Assembly: GCA_013368495.1 (NCBI GenBank)
Contig: LUCH01000051.1
Location: 149,183-213,182, forward strand
From: Paragonimus heterotremus
Taxonomy: Eukaryota > Platyhelminthes > Trematoda > Plagiorchiida > Troglotrematidae
Reading direction: 5' to 3'
Length of the DNA stretch: 64,000 nt
The notes beneath the pieces are model-generated. The model ran no database searches. It was not told the origin of the DNA and was given only the letters and a program-made list of their open reading frames with translations. The translations under genes were made by a program, and so were the position numbers. Of the stretch, positions 19,260 through 30,600 are shown piece by piece; positions within the stretch are counted from its first letter, which is position 1, and each line of letters begins with the position of its first letter.

Positions 19260-22200
19260 CCAGAAACGTAGGATACACGAATGATCAACATACTACTTGA
19301 CATAATTAAGTCATGAGTATTGCGTTTGTTAAAAGAGCTGTACACCTAGGTATTACTGAATTCTGAGAATGTTTTGTAACTGCATTGTTTTTGTTGTTAC
19401 CAGCGTGTCAATTGGTTATTCAGCTGACAAGCTAAATTTGCTCAGACATGCCGAACAACTTGGACTAGAATGTTTACACCGGAAGAAAACCTCCCAGGTT
19501 GATTCCGGTGGCTATTTTACTCTATCACGGCAAACTTACACATGTGTAAATAACGAAAGACATTTGTGAGCATTTCTTCTGCACACAGTTTTGTCTACTA
19601 TCCTCACTGGTCCACTCACAGTCTTGTATTTTGTTGTACATGACTAAAAATATACAACAATAACTCTAAAAATTAATTTTGTCTATTGCTTATATCGATC
19701 ACTCGTTAAGACTTTCTTCTGAAACTTTGTTTTATTGCTAGTCTGGTGCAAAACATTTTGCCAGAAAATACGGTTAATTAACAAAAGTGTGGTTGATAAT
19801 TTCGTATACAAAAAATGTGTTCACGAGTTACAGGCAATTTAATTTAATGCATGAAAATGCTGAAGTTTTGAACGCACTGGATTGACAAACACGATGTATA
19901 TTACCTCAAACCCGACGGGCTAAATGCAACAAATATATATCAGCTATTCTCTAGCTGTCGGTAGAAAAACCACGTCAGCCGCATTTTTTTCTGGGGTGGA
20001 GTTGAAGTAGGTTCGGACCAAGGCTGAAAACTGTGGTCATTGCTTTATGACCCCACATTCCTACGGAAGCACCAGGTGGCTTGACGATAGTGGTCTAAAG
20101 AAGGGTGTGGCCACTTTCAGGAAGATTTCGTTTAGGAAGCACTGTCTGCTTAACCGGCCGGAAATGCCTAAAAGTTGATTTAGCCTAACTTGAAGTAATG
20201 CAGGCAGATGATTATTTGTGTATAATTAGTAATTACATACACACACACCTATGACTCAACAAGCAAAAACCATAATCGAATAAAAGTTTTCAATCTTAAA
20301 AATTGTTTTCAGTCACTGTCAAATTCAGATCAGAAGTTCATTCATATTTTACCGACTAAAAATTTGGTTTACTGATTATACTTTAATGTGATTTACTTTT
20401 CAAACAATTAAGAACAATTTCCATTCGGTGACGGGAGTCAACTGACTCGAATTGAAGAAGGAATCACTTTGTACTCCTCATTCTTTAAAATGTGCGTCTT
20501 ATGATATTGCTGCAATAGCTAGCACATTATAAGTTTATATAAGTTAACCACCAGAATTAACGAAGTCCTAATGATGAAAGCTTGCTTACTAGCACACAAT
20601 CAGTAGAGAGATTGGAGTGGATTTCCAAAGTCAGGTGGGTCTTCGAACTCAGATTACGTTCTCAAGAGGTAACTTTCGTGATCAGTCGACTCTTAACATT
20701 AGATCATATACGGCTAACTTGTCACAACTGAATGATTAACCGCCTCAGTTTAGTACTAACGCTCAGGTTGTTCGGGTGCCTCAGAATGAACATGGCAACA
20801 CCCGTATTCATTCAAACCAGTGTTTACGCGAATGAGAATTTTTAATCACTGTGAATTAAGATAATTTCTTTAAGTTGTTGAACAGTTTCTTGATCAGCAC
20901 CACTATGGCGATCGGTAGCGGCTCTTTGGTCTAATACTTCATTACAAATCAGGCTGAGGGAAATTTGTTTCGAGGGAAAAGCTACCTTATACTGTGTATG
21001 ATGTTTGTTTTCTGAAGAGGTTCCTAACAGCTCGAACTAGACCGTTCAAACCATAGCATATAATAAGTCAGTAGAGCAGACAGGATGATGTCGTAGGTCA
21101 GTGGTGGCGAATGTCTTAACGGTTACTTCTCCGGAGAATATTTACCTGCCGAAGAAAAAATGTGCGAGTTTTGTTGAACTACATTCCAATAATGAAACCA
21201 TTTATGTTACTTCAAATTTCTACGCTCATTCTTTAATTGTAGATCAAATTTTAAGTGAATAGAACATTCACAGTAGCCTGAAGACAACAACACATATTCG
21301 AGTCGGTAGAGTTAAACATATAACAAACGTTTTTGTCTTCATATTGTTTTGTAGAATGTGATGAATCATTTCCAGCGTGTATTTCACTGAAAATTTGAAA
21401 GAATCAGTATTGTCCTCCATATTGTTTACTTAGGGAGTGTGGCGTAAGCAATCATTCATCTGGGTACCACAATGGTTTTCTCAATGTAGACTCCAGAGCA
21501 CAAAGTTATTGTTATAGCAGTTTTTAATTACGGTTTTGGTAATTTTGTGAGAGATCCTCCCTGTTTACTTGACGGTATGAACACGATGTACTGCAAAGTC
21601 GAGTAGGCTCGTGTGTGTATGCAAATATTTGTATAAATTGTCATGTTGTAAACTGAATCCAACTGAATGAATGATTCGCAGATCGCTTTCTATAGTGCTC
21701 ACGTGGTAACAGTCATAGTATTAACCATCCTGATCAGTGTAGTGGAGGTCTTCATCTAAACTGGGCATTTTCCCCAGTCGTATGGGTGACTACAAAACGG
21801 AAAAGTAAAATCACATTTTTTTTCTACAATCTATCTAATAACCGATATACAAATTACAGTTTATATGCGGAAACAAATTAACTGCATCAGTTGAAATTAG
21901 CAAAGATCTGCCTAAATGTACCAATTCAATTCTCAAATGTCGGACATACCTGGCGAAAAAAGTGCGGTGTGTATCATGTCTGATACTCGTGTTTTTAATT
22001 AGATATACGTCAAAATACCTGAGGCATCTTCAAAAATATCAGACTTACTAGGATGTCTGAAGTTCGTTCGAATCCTCCGTTCATCTTTGTACCATTCAAG
22101 TTTCAAAACAAACGTTCACCTATTTACTTAAATATGACATATCGCAAATTTATTCAGCTTCAGGTAAGATTTACGAATTGTTAGCATATAACTTGGATGT

Positions 22201-24480
22201 ACGTGCATGTACACAACAAAACGGTTAGTCTGTTGAACGACAATATACGTATTGTTAGATAAGACTAAATGAAACTGGACAGGGAGTGCACTGAATGACT
22301 GACGAGAGAACTTAAATTGATATGACATGAATATTTGTAGAATATTTTGTTCCATTTGTGTTTTAGTTTCCCCATTCAAATGTTTGTAGTAACTACTGAG
22401 GTTTAGTAATATAAAACGTTCGAAAGTACTGGCTTTTAGTGTGAAATCAGCATATATATGCATAATTTTTTTGATTGTCCACTTGGTGAGTTAGTGTTCA
22501 TGGAAATTGTTGATTTCCTGAGAGTATTTATCGGTTATGTTTTTCATTTCCACGGTTTCTCTGCGTACACGTCATATTGGCCTGTACAGCAGTTCTTGTT
22601 CAAACCACATCGTTATTTGTTGCTGTTGTATTTACAAGTTGTGTTAACCTTTCTTGCCAGTTGCTCCAGATAAATGCAGACGTTGGAGTAAAGCAGAACA
22701 CTGAGAAACACGAGAAATGTACAGAAAATTCTTTAAACATTGTGCTTCAAAACAATTGGTATACAATTTGTTGTGAGTGATTTCCCATTGAAATCTCCAA
22801 CCACAGATCGATGATATCATTTTTTGTCAACGTATTAAAATAAGCGGAAGGAAACGCATTGAAAATTAATCCACTATATATATTTTCTGGCAACCACAAC
22901 CAAATTACACCAATACAAATTTCGAACTACACAGTTACTGAATACGACAGATGTCCTTACAAGGCAGTGACGAAATTGACCACCATGTTTTTTCACGTAA
23001 ATTTTAAAATCCGAGTGGGTGGGCACTACTTTAATTACAGAAGGTGATGGATGCACAAGACCGACTTTTTGTAAAGGGCGGCCTCACACCGAATAAACTT
23101 GGCTCTCAATAGTTTTTATTCTATGTTTCGATTACCAACACTGCTATAGCAACTATGATGCTACATACTTACGACAAGTGTGCTGGTCTTCAAAGAACGT
23201 GCAGCTTACGTGAAATTGTTCGACTCATCGCAAATGACAGTGAGCGCGAAACAATTTGTATTCCTACAAGGAAAATTTCAACGTTGTATACTTTGTACAC
23301 ATTACAACGGTTTCAAAAATACAGCCAGTTTTCGTATACAGGTTAAACTGGGACAACCAACGACATGCAAGCTGGATTCTTAGCTGTGGCCAAAAGTGCA
23401 TAAATAAAGCTGTTCCCCTCAGGAGCTATCTGTTAAATCCTTCATTCCAAAGCTAACTGCAACACGTTTCACTCCATCGTTTGTCAATCATTGGAACTAA
23501 TCACACAACCTTGTTAATCTTATCCGAAAGCTGATTGGATTGTTGTAGCCTGACTAAAAGTCACATCGCTAAAACAGTGAGGGATTTTGAGAAAAATTTT
23601 TGTCATATCATTTCTGGAGTTGTTGAACACATTTCTAATTCTTCAGACTGATTATAAATTTGAAAGCTCGGTGTAATGATTTTGGTTGCTCGGTTGTTTA
23701 GAAATCTTGGCCTTGGGCACATTTGTTCATTCGAGTGTAACCTTTTCCACAATAAGAAATACTAAACGCATAAGATACCATTCTGTGAAACTAGTGTACT
23801 GAATGGGCGGACCGCGAACGGAAAAACACGTCCGCCAATAAGTGCTTTCCAAAGAGGAACATGTTTAATCCTATGGGATGAGGCACTTAAGCTACCGCTG
23901 AGTCAGCACAATCTTAAGGGAGAACAGATGGCACAGGTATCATTGTCACTCTTTCAGTGCCCCACTGCAGGTGGAATATCTCAGAATGTGGCTCAAGTGT
24001 GCTTACATGTTTGGTACAAGTCAGCTGTCTTCCGTATAGTTTCATTTAATGACAACCGTTCTTCCGTAACTTTCCGTCCACAAGTCATCTAATCGCGACA
24101 TACAGAGATGAATGAGTTGAAGTGCGTCCCATCCTTTGCTGTTCAAATGTGCAAGTTAATAGGCAATTTTAGACTAGACAATAACCATGGCTCGGTACGG
24201 AAAGCGGTAATTAATTGAAAGAAACTGTTTTCGTGGCAGGTTTATATAACCGGCAATGCCCTAGAGTTCATTAGTCTATGTAACATGAAAGTGTATTAAA
24301 AACGTATCACAAGTTTTTCACTTGTTAATTACAAAGTATTTCACAAACCATACGTTTCAGCTCATGTTTCCATCTTACAGCAGTCATACAAGTCACGTAC
24401 ATTATTCGGCTTTATGACATAAGTGAGTAATAAATATTATTAATCGGCAGTTTAATTGATTTCGTGACGTAGATGAAATT
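19260..24480. other. Long stretch without recognised genes
   Basis: About 5.2 kb. GC-richer patches at 19980-20170 and 23800-23960 may be old repeats; the latter holds a perfect 7-bp stem (GGCGGAC with GTCCGCC, 23806-23836). A weak box-B-like GAGTTCGAAGACCC on the minus strand near 20645 could be a third tRNA-derived fragment, but no box A was found. Open frames up to 111 codons (22128-22463, minus) show no motif. Confidence 0.45.
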
Positions 24481-24507
24481 CAACTGCGAAAAATTACGCC
24501 TTCGACT

Positions 24508-24570
24508 GGATTCGAATAAGTGACATGAACAGCATGTTCAAACGCAGCGATCGCTCTACCAGCTGAGTTA
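24508..24570 (-). promoter_or_regulatory. tRNA-like pol III promoter, left arm of family 2 composite
   Basis: On the minus strand box A is TAACTCAGCTGG (plus 24559-24570) within a GTAACTCAGCTGGTAGAGCG context, and box B is TTATTCGAATCC (plus 24507-24518). Sequence around box A is very close to a genuine tRNA D-arm. The arms needed for a cloverleaf are not complementary, so this is a tRNA-derived repeat and not a tRNA gene. Confidence 0.65.
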
Positions 24571-24829
24571 CAAAGCCAAGTTGGGAATTCAGAAATATCA
24601 TATTTTACGCTGTAAACCACCCGCTTCATTGTTTCATATGGAATTCACTAACTGATCCATGGGATCGACCGCAGCTATAGAATTTCTCAAACGGTTCACG
24701 ATGGAACTCATTGACGTCACTGAAGAACAGTCGATCCTCTGAATCATCTGGTAGATTCCGTACGAGAGAATGGGACGGCTAGGTAAATGAGTCTAGATGT
24801 GACGTTTCTGAGTTCACAAAGTGGATTTG

Positions 24830-24886
24830 TAGCTCAGCTGGCAGGGCGATGTCAGCGTTCGAGCATGCTGTCGCTTGTTCGAATTA
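24830..24886 (+). promoter_or_regulatory. tRNA-like pol III promoter, right arm of family 2 composite
   Basis: Box A is TAGCTCAGCTGG (24830-24841), a perfect match, and box B is TGTTCGAATTA (24876-24886), one change from consensus. The segment between shares GCGTT(C/T)GA(A/G)CATGCTGT with the left arm, which shows that both arms derive from one unit. Confidence 0.65.
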
Positions 24887-25065
24887 AGCCGAAGCCGCGG
24901 TTTTTCACAATTGGCTCTTACCTAAACCTTGAAATCATCCAAACAACTTATCAGTAATACAATTTCTATATTGAACATTGGCGTTGGTAGATTCCAGCAT
25001 GAACCGTTCGAGGAGTCTTGCTTGGACAGTCGATTCCTTGGATCATTTGGAGTATTGAATAAATA

Positions 25066-26448
25066 ACTCGTGCAACGGTATAGTCTTTCATTTCTTGCAG
25101 TTGTGCTCAACTAAACATTGTGGAACCTGTACCTTAGTTTAGGGCTAATTATCTTTTTATCTTCGAATCACTGAAGTCTGTGAAACAGTGAAAATCTTGA
25201 AAGCATTCACAACTGCGGTATTTATAGCAAGATGCGGCGTTTATCATTTTTTTAGTTAGATGTGTGGTCAAAGTTCATCAGATAATCACACTTGATGAAT
25301 AGCTACAGCTACTGAATCGGTTTTGTGCTTACGATAGCTTCTGACCATCACACCATTCATGTTACGTTTTTACTGAACTGGCTACTGGCGACATTTGTGT
25401 GGCTGTCAATAATTCCTTTTTGACGCTCATAAGGTTGCGCTAACCTAGCTGGTTAAAATCCATAAACCTGCTGCTTGAAGATATTTAATGATGTGGCGTA
25501 TCGGATGAAATTCGCGTCCTGAACTTCGTGAATCGTCATTTTCATTATAAGCACATGAAGTTATGCTACCGTGTATGAAAATATTCAGACTGACAAACCC
25601 TTTGAGGTGAATCATGTTACCCGCATCGATTTTCAACACTGGTGACAAGTTTATTGAAAATTGAATGTTATGACGATTATGCTTGAAATTTGGGCTGGGT
25701 GTCGTTAAGTTATACAAGGGCAGATCTGTGATGCATGAACGTCCACATTCACGGGACACTCAATTGATCAGTGGATTACTTTTATGCTGTAGCTCACGAA
25801 TTGTCATAACAATGTAGAATTTCAAAGCGCAACCCATCCCAGTCATTCCAGCAATATCTCCTTTCTTGATGCACTAAAGATCGACTTGTCTGTTTTCTAG
25901 GAAAACCAGCGGCCGTGTTTCATTAATTTAGCAGTGGATATAATTTGTAATTGAAACATTTACTCCCATAGCTATTGATTTTGTTTGTTAAATGTTCCTG
26001 TCCTTCAGCAAAATTGCTTTCATTTAGGATGTATTCAATCGAGATACGCTGGATACTTTAATGTCACGGGAAAGTGTGTTCTATCGAAATATTCTATTTC
26101 AACATCAAACGGTACCAGCTCTCTCTCGAGAGAAAATAGCCCCACAGGTTGGGTATGTATGCATCGACTTATTTCTTTCATTGTTCGGTTCAATAACTGA
26201 TTTAATCTGAGATTTAAACCAAAGATAACTGCAACACAAATAATTTTGGATTTATCTGGTAATTATAGTCGTGGTAAACAAAATATAAGTTCTACCTATG
26301 GACAACATTCAACACGTGAAAATCAAGAGCAACATGTGTAAACTTATCACATTAGAAAATAAGAAGCTCATACTGCTGACGTAGTACTTAAAACGGAGCC
26401 GTCTGAGCTTGTGCGTGTTACTCGGTGTGAGAGGTATTACTATGAAAA
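25066..26448. other. Stretch downstream of the RASL10 exon, nothing recognised
   Basis: It presumably contains the RASL10 3' UTR on the minus strand. I see no AATAAA on that strand within about 250 bp after the stop codon, so the polyadenylation site is not placed. The 104-codon minus-strand frame at 25445-25759 shows no motif. Confidence 0.4.
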
Positions 26449-27644
26449 TCACATTGTGGTGCACTGGTTTCGACGCAGGACGTTCTGAACAGCTCTGGCC
26501 GCGTTCGGCTTGTGGGACTGATCTTTGCTCTCTAGGAGTTTCATAAGTTCTTTGAAAACGGTCACCACATGCCAGTTGTACTTAGCAGAGCATTCGACAA
26601 GCACGGTTCCTTTCCATTGCTTTTTAACCAGGACAGCCAATTCACGGCGAATATTTGAGCGAGACAAGCCGTCTGTACCAGACAGACCGGCTACAGCTGT
26701 GGTAGTACCTGTGCTGACAACAGAATGGTTGTGAGCAAAGTTTGGATTGTGAAAACTATCGATTTTGTTTGCTACTAATAACAGAGGGACATCTGACCAT
26801 TCAGAAACAATCTGTTCTCTGAGTTGACGGACATACTGAAAAGAATAGTCAGAGGTGACGTCAAATACTAGTATGTATGCGGTTGCCGATCGGAGACCCC
26901 ATCCTCGATAGGCAGACCATTCCTCAAAAGAAGTTGTCGGATACTTACCCTCAATTGGGGGGCAGTCAATAAGGCGTAAGTTATACAAACGATCATTGAA
27001 TGTAATTAAACGGTCATAATATTCCGGCTGACGCAAAGTGTTGCTCAAGTTGCCGAAGCTCGAACAATGAACAAATTGCCTCACAAGTGTAGACTTCCCT
27101 GAATGATGGCTGCCCAAAATTGGAACACGTAGCAAGTTTGTGTTTTCGGTAGTGAGAGACTGTTCACTTTCATGGTTTTCTGTAATGTTGGAGCTGCTTT
27201 CGTTGGGTAATCGAACAACTGCGCCCGGAGGGGAGGAGGCGTCAGCAATTCGTTTCAATGAAACCCATTCATTACGTTCGCGCACCGTTTTATTACGATG
27301 CGAGTTGTTTTCAATTACTCTCTCCGAAACAGACCTACTTGGTTTATATGACCTTTGTGCCTTTCCAATTTTTAACAGGTTCAAACATCCAGTTCGAGTA
27401 GTGGATGAAGAAGCAGCAGTGACATCAGTGGTGGTCTTTATACGATTATTTTGTTTCTGTTCGCCGACCAGATAGGAACAACATGTTGGCGTTGTCTTTG
27501 TTTGCACTTTCTTGTTCCCTTCCTCATCATCTAAGGTACTCACTTGTTCCCAGCCTGCAAGTCTAGCCGCGGGGTCACGGTCGGCAAAGTTGATCCGATT
27601 TCCGGGATTGGTGATGGTTTTGATTCTAAATTTTGAGATTTTGT
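26449..27644 (-). CDS. RASL10: Ras-like GTPase RASL10 type, large terminal exon
   Basis: The open frame runs from a stop at 27685-27687 to TGA at 26449-26451 (411 codons) but has no ATG before the GTPase domain. A strong acceptor (TTCCTCGACGATTTCAG) places the exon start at 27644, so the start codon lies in an unseen upstream exon. Numbered from the codon at 27684, residues 15-184 are a Ser/Thr/Asn-rich extension. The G domain follows: P-loop GSHHSGKS (191-198), DCPP (240-243) replacing the usual DTAG, GLRSATAYILVFDV (263-276), NKID (306-309), an insert of about 35 residues, VECSAKYNWH (363-372), and a C-terminal CTTM CAAX box (408-411). DxPP, the CSAKYNWH box and the LRRNxC-x-x-M end mark RASL10, closer to 10B than 10A. 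It should bind guanine nucleotide and be prenylated; lack of the switch-II Gln suggests atypical hydrolysis. Vertebrate members have about 200 residues, so the N-terminal extension is unusual. Confidence 0.9.
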
Positions 27645-27667
27645 CTGAAATCGTCGAGGAACACAAA
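27645..27667 (-). promoter_or_regulatory. Splice acceptor of the RASL10 exon
   Basis: On the minus strand the sequence TTTGTGTTCCTCGACGATTTCAG ends at the AG complementary to 27645-27646. It has a pyrimidine-rich run and a consensus YAG. It interrupts codon 14 of the open frame after its first base. It is needed because no in-frame ATG exists in the exon upstream of the GTPase domain. Confidence 0.6.
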
Positions 27668-30600
27668 TAACTTGTATATCTCAACTAGACATGAACCGAT
27701 AACATGTGTGAGTTCACGACGCTCGCACGAGTTATACACTGTTTGAACGCATTATTCCAGCGAACAATAACAAATAGTATTCAAAAAATATAAAACGCTC
27801 CCCAGTAAACCGTATTTTAGAATAGTGAATGACTGTAATAAAATGCGACTGATTTTTCAGTGTAGTTTTATTCCAAGCGATTGTCCAATCAGCTTTCCGT
27901 ATTGAACTCACGATGTATCGGCAAATCGTGCTTGAGAAAAACCTGAGATACTTCGTGGGTGGAACGTGAAATTATATTTGGAAAAATATGAGACGGAAGT
28001 TCTTTCAACAAATCTGATTGAATAGGAAATCTAGTGTTGTTGTGCTATCTGAATGTGGCTGATTATGGGGTAAACTAAACATTATCGTTCGTAAATCATT
28101 GCTTATTTCGCTGTCGCCAGTTTTAATTTTCGGGACAAGTAGTGTCCAAGAAGAAGCGGTTCTTAAAATACCGCCCAATTACAATTGAATTTCAACAGGA
28201 AAGTATAAGTTTTGATTAAAATTAATAACCATTTTGACTACTGCTCAGTCACGTATCTGACAAGATTCTCCGGAATAAACGCAAGTGTATGTGATTAAGA
28301 TTAAACGTGTGACGCAAAACCCGTGAATCATTACATGTGCATTTGAGTTAGCCAGTATAATTGATGGTTCAGCTCGTTCGAAGAGTACCATGAAAAATCT
28401 ACTTGACAATCCTGCTAAACCGACTTTTCAAGATCTATTTGCCGCAAATCTGGACAAAAGGAAATAAATTTATATGTGCGCTTTTTAAGGTAACCCAGTG
28501 TGCAGGGAACTCAGCGTGTAAATGAAAGTTTTATGGAACAATTTAACTTTGGCTTGAACATCATAAATTTGCATATTACTCAGGCTTCACACAAAGAATA
28601 CATGGATCACGTTCAGAAGTGACTGATATTAACATCTTCCAAGAAGCAATGCTGTACCTGTTACGGAAGTTATATTCCCACGAGCATATTATTGGTGATC
28701 TCACCTGACCTTTGAACTAACGGACAATATATCAACATTGAATTTTATGGAATCGTTGAACCCCTAATTTATCAGAATTCTATTCAACATATCCTCATAT
28801 GTATACTTGTGGATTCCGCATCTTCACCTGTTTCTACTCAACAGTAATAAACTGTAATCATATCCGTATATCTGTAACTACTGATCTTGGTGTAACCGGT
28901 GTGGCATAGTGTGCGACGCACTGGCATACTTGGTAGTGATAAACATTGTTACATGTTGATCTGAGTCGATGAGTTTGTGCCATTTGACGGTTACAAAATA
29001 CGATGACAGCAAACCGCATGTCACGCTTTTCCGTAGTACGGGGCTACAAATACGTTAAACAATTGTGTGTGAAAGAAAACTGAAAACCTCTACTAGAACG
29101 GAATGACAACGAAGAAGTTTGCAGACCAACAAGTTATGGATAGGATATGCTTACGCAAATCTGAAACACGATGGTCCAATCACCAAAAATTAGATGAACG
29201 GAATTTCGAATGGACTGAAAAATATGCCATATATATAGCAGCTTCTTGAAAGTGTCTATAACATTGTTTCATGAAACAATCTCTTACTTTCAATTACATA
29301 CTGGTCATGAGACTGATTCAGCAAGTAAAAATCATCTTCAAAACATGTTTGTCATAAAACTTTGAATAAATGAGTCACGTTGTCCATTTTGATACCGTAA
29401 CATTGAACTGCATTCGACTGATTACAATTCTGTTTCAAATTTATCCTACAGACGATGAACAAGCTAGCTAACATGCCTCAAGAGAAAATCATAAGGGGTC
29501 CAACCAGTGTCGTGCATATTGGGAAGCTAATTACTGTCATTTGGAATATTAGCATGTGATTGAATGGATTATTACATAGGAAGATTCAGAAGTTCTTCTG
29601 AATAGATTGACACCGAAAGCACCCCGTTACGTGTAAACCATATTTCTATTAACTCAGTGGCTCCTCAGTTGAATACAACATTGAAAGCAGAAAATACTCT
29701 CAAGCAGTAGATGCCGGGAACAAAGAAAAAGACGTGGAATGGAAAAACTTTCTGCAAAGTACATTGTGGTGAGAGCATCAATGAACTAACAGCTTTCCTC
29801 TGATTTGTAGTTTTAAAACAAGACTGAACAAAGATGCACAACCAGTGAAGGACATAAATTGTTTTCGGTATGAGGAAAAATATTTCTTCTGTAACATTTT
29901 CGAAGTGCTATACGTCAGCTTTCACCGTCTTCAGGATTTTCCCGCACAGTTGGAACTTCCTGCGAACTAAACAAATGAGATCTGTCTGGAGGTTGTTCGT
30001 GCATGTTTGTGCGATCGGTACTTCCACATTGTTGAAGTTGTGTGCGGTGTCCAGTGAACTGCTTTCATTGTTCAGCGACTGTGAACCAGGAAGTTTGCTA
30101 ATATATCGGAGCTCCCGGTAACGCTTTGTTCGGGTTAAATAAAAACCCACAAGTGAACGAACAACAGATCTAATAATTTTCCATTATCTCAATAAGAGCA
30201 AACAATATACAAGAATCAATCATATATGTTCGAAGTTGTCTCATCCAGACGAGTTTTTCGGCCACTTGCATTCGAAAGGAAATACCGGACATATGTTTAC
30301 GCTCGTTAATTCTTGTTATTATCACCAAAATCCTCTTAAGCATAACAATAAACAACTGGATTTGTTTAGCGGTTTTAAAACACTAGATGAAATAGATTAA
30401 AACCGTGTTTATAAATCTCTCCGAGACGCACTATCAAATCGTTGCCAAGCTACCGATATCATCGTTGTTCGGACTTATGAACTAATGAGAGTCTGAACAG
30501 AGAATCCAACCAGCAACCTTCAGCGCTACGTACTGAAACTGTTATTTGCCCAACACTCAATACTATGAACATCTGTTCTGACAGAAAAGCCTACAAGTAG

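Larger units (their letters stand above)
24481..25065. repeat. Family 2 composite: divergent pair of tRNA-derived arms
   Basis: The left arm runs on the minus strand from about 24715 down to 24481, the right arm on the plus strand from about 24725 to 25065. Aligned from the centre outward, each arm has a GTCGATCC leader, an AATGGGAC- or AATGAAGC-like stretch, TTTCTGA(A/G)TTC, a tRNA-like body with box A and box B, then a GGTTTTTCACA-like segment. A TTCCA-NN-RTGAACCGTT motif occurs in the leader of the left arm and again after the tRNA part of the right arm, so a unit tail precedes the next unit as in tandem copies. A palindromic GACGTC lies near the centre. There is no hammerhead in this family. 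Confidence 0.65.

Noticed and set aside
22060..22090. GTTCGTTCGAATCCT as a box B of another tRNA-derived repeat
   Set aside because: No box A or similarity to either family upstream; a single box B match is expected by chance.
24830..24905. A functional tRNA gene
   Set aside because: Boxes A and B match tRNA promoters, but the acceptor and anticodon arms do not pair and a mirrored copy lies next to it. It is a tRNA-derived repeat.
27140..27475. 111-codon plus-strand frame, and 26525-26734 plus
   Set aside because: Antisense shadows of the RASL10 exon.
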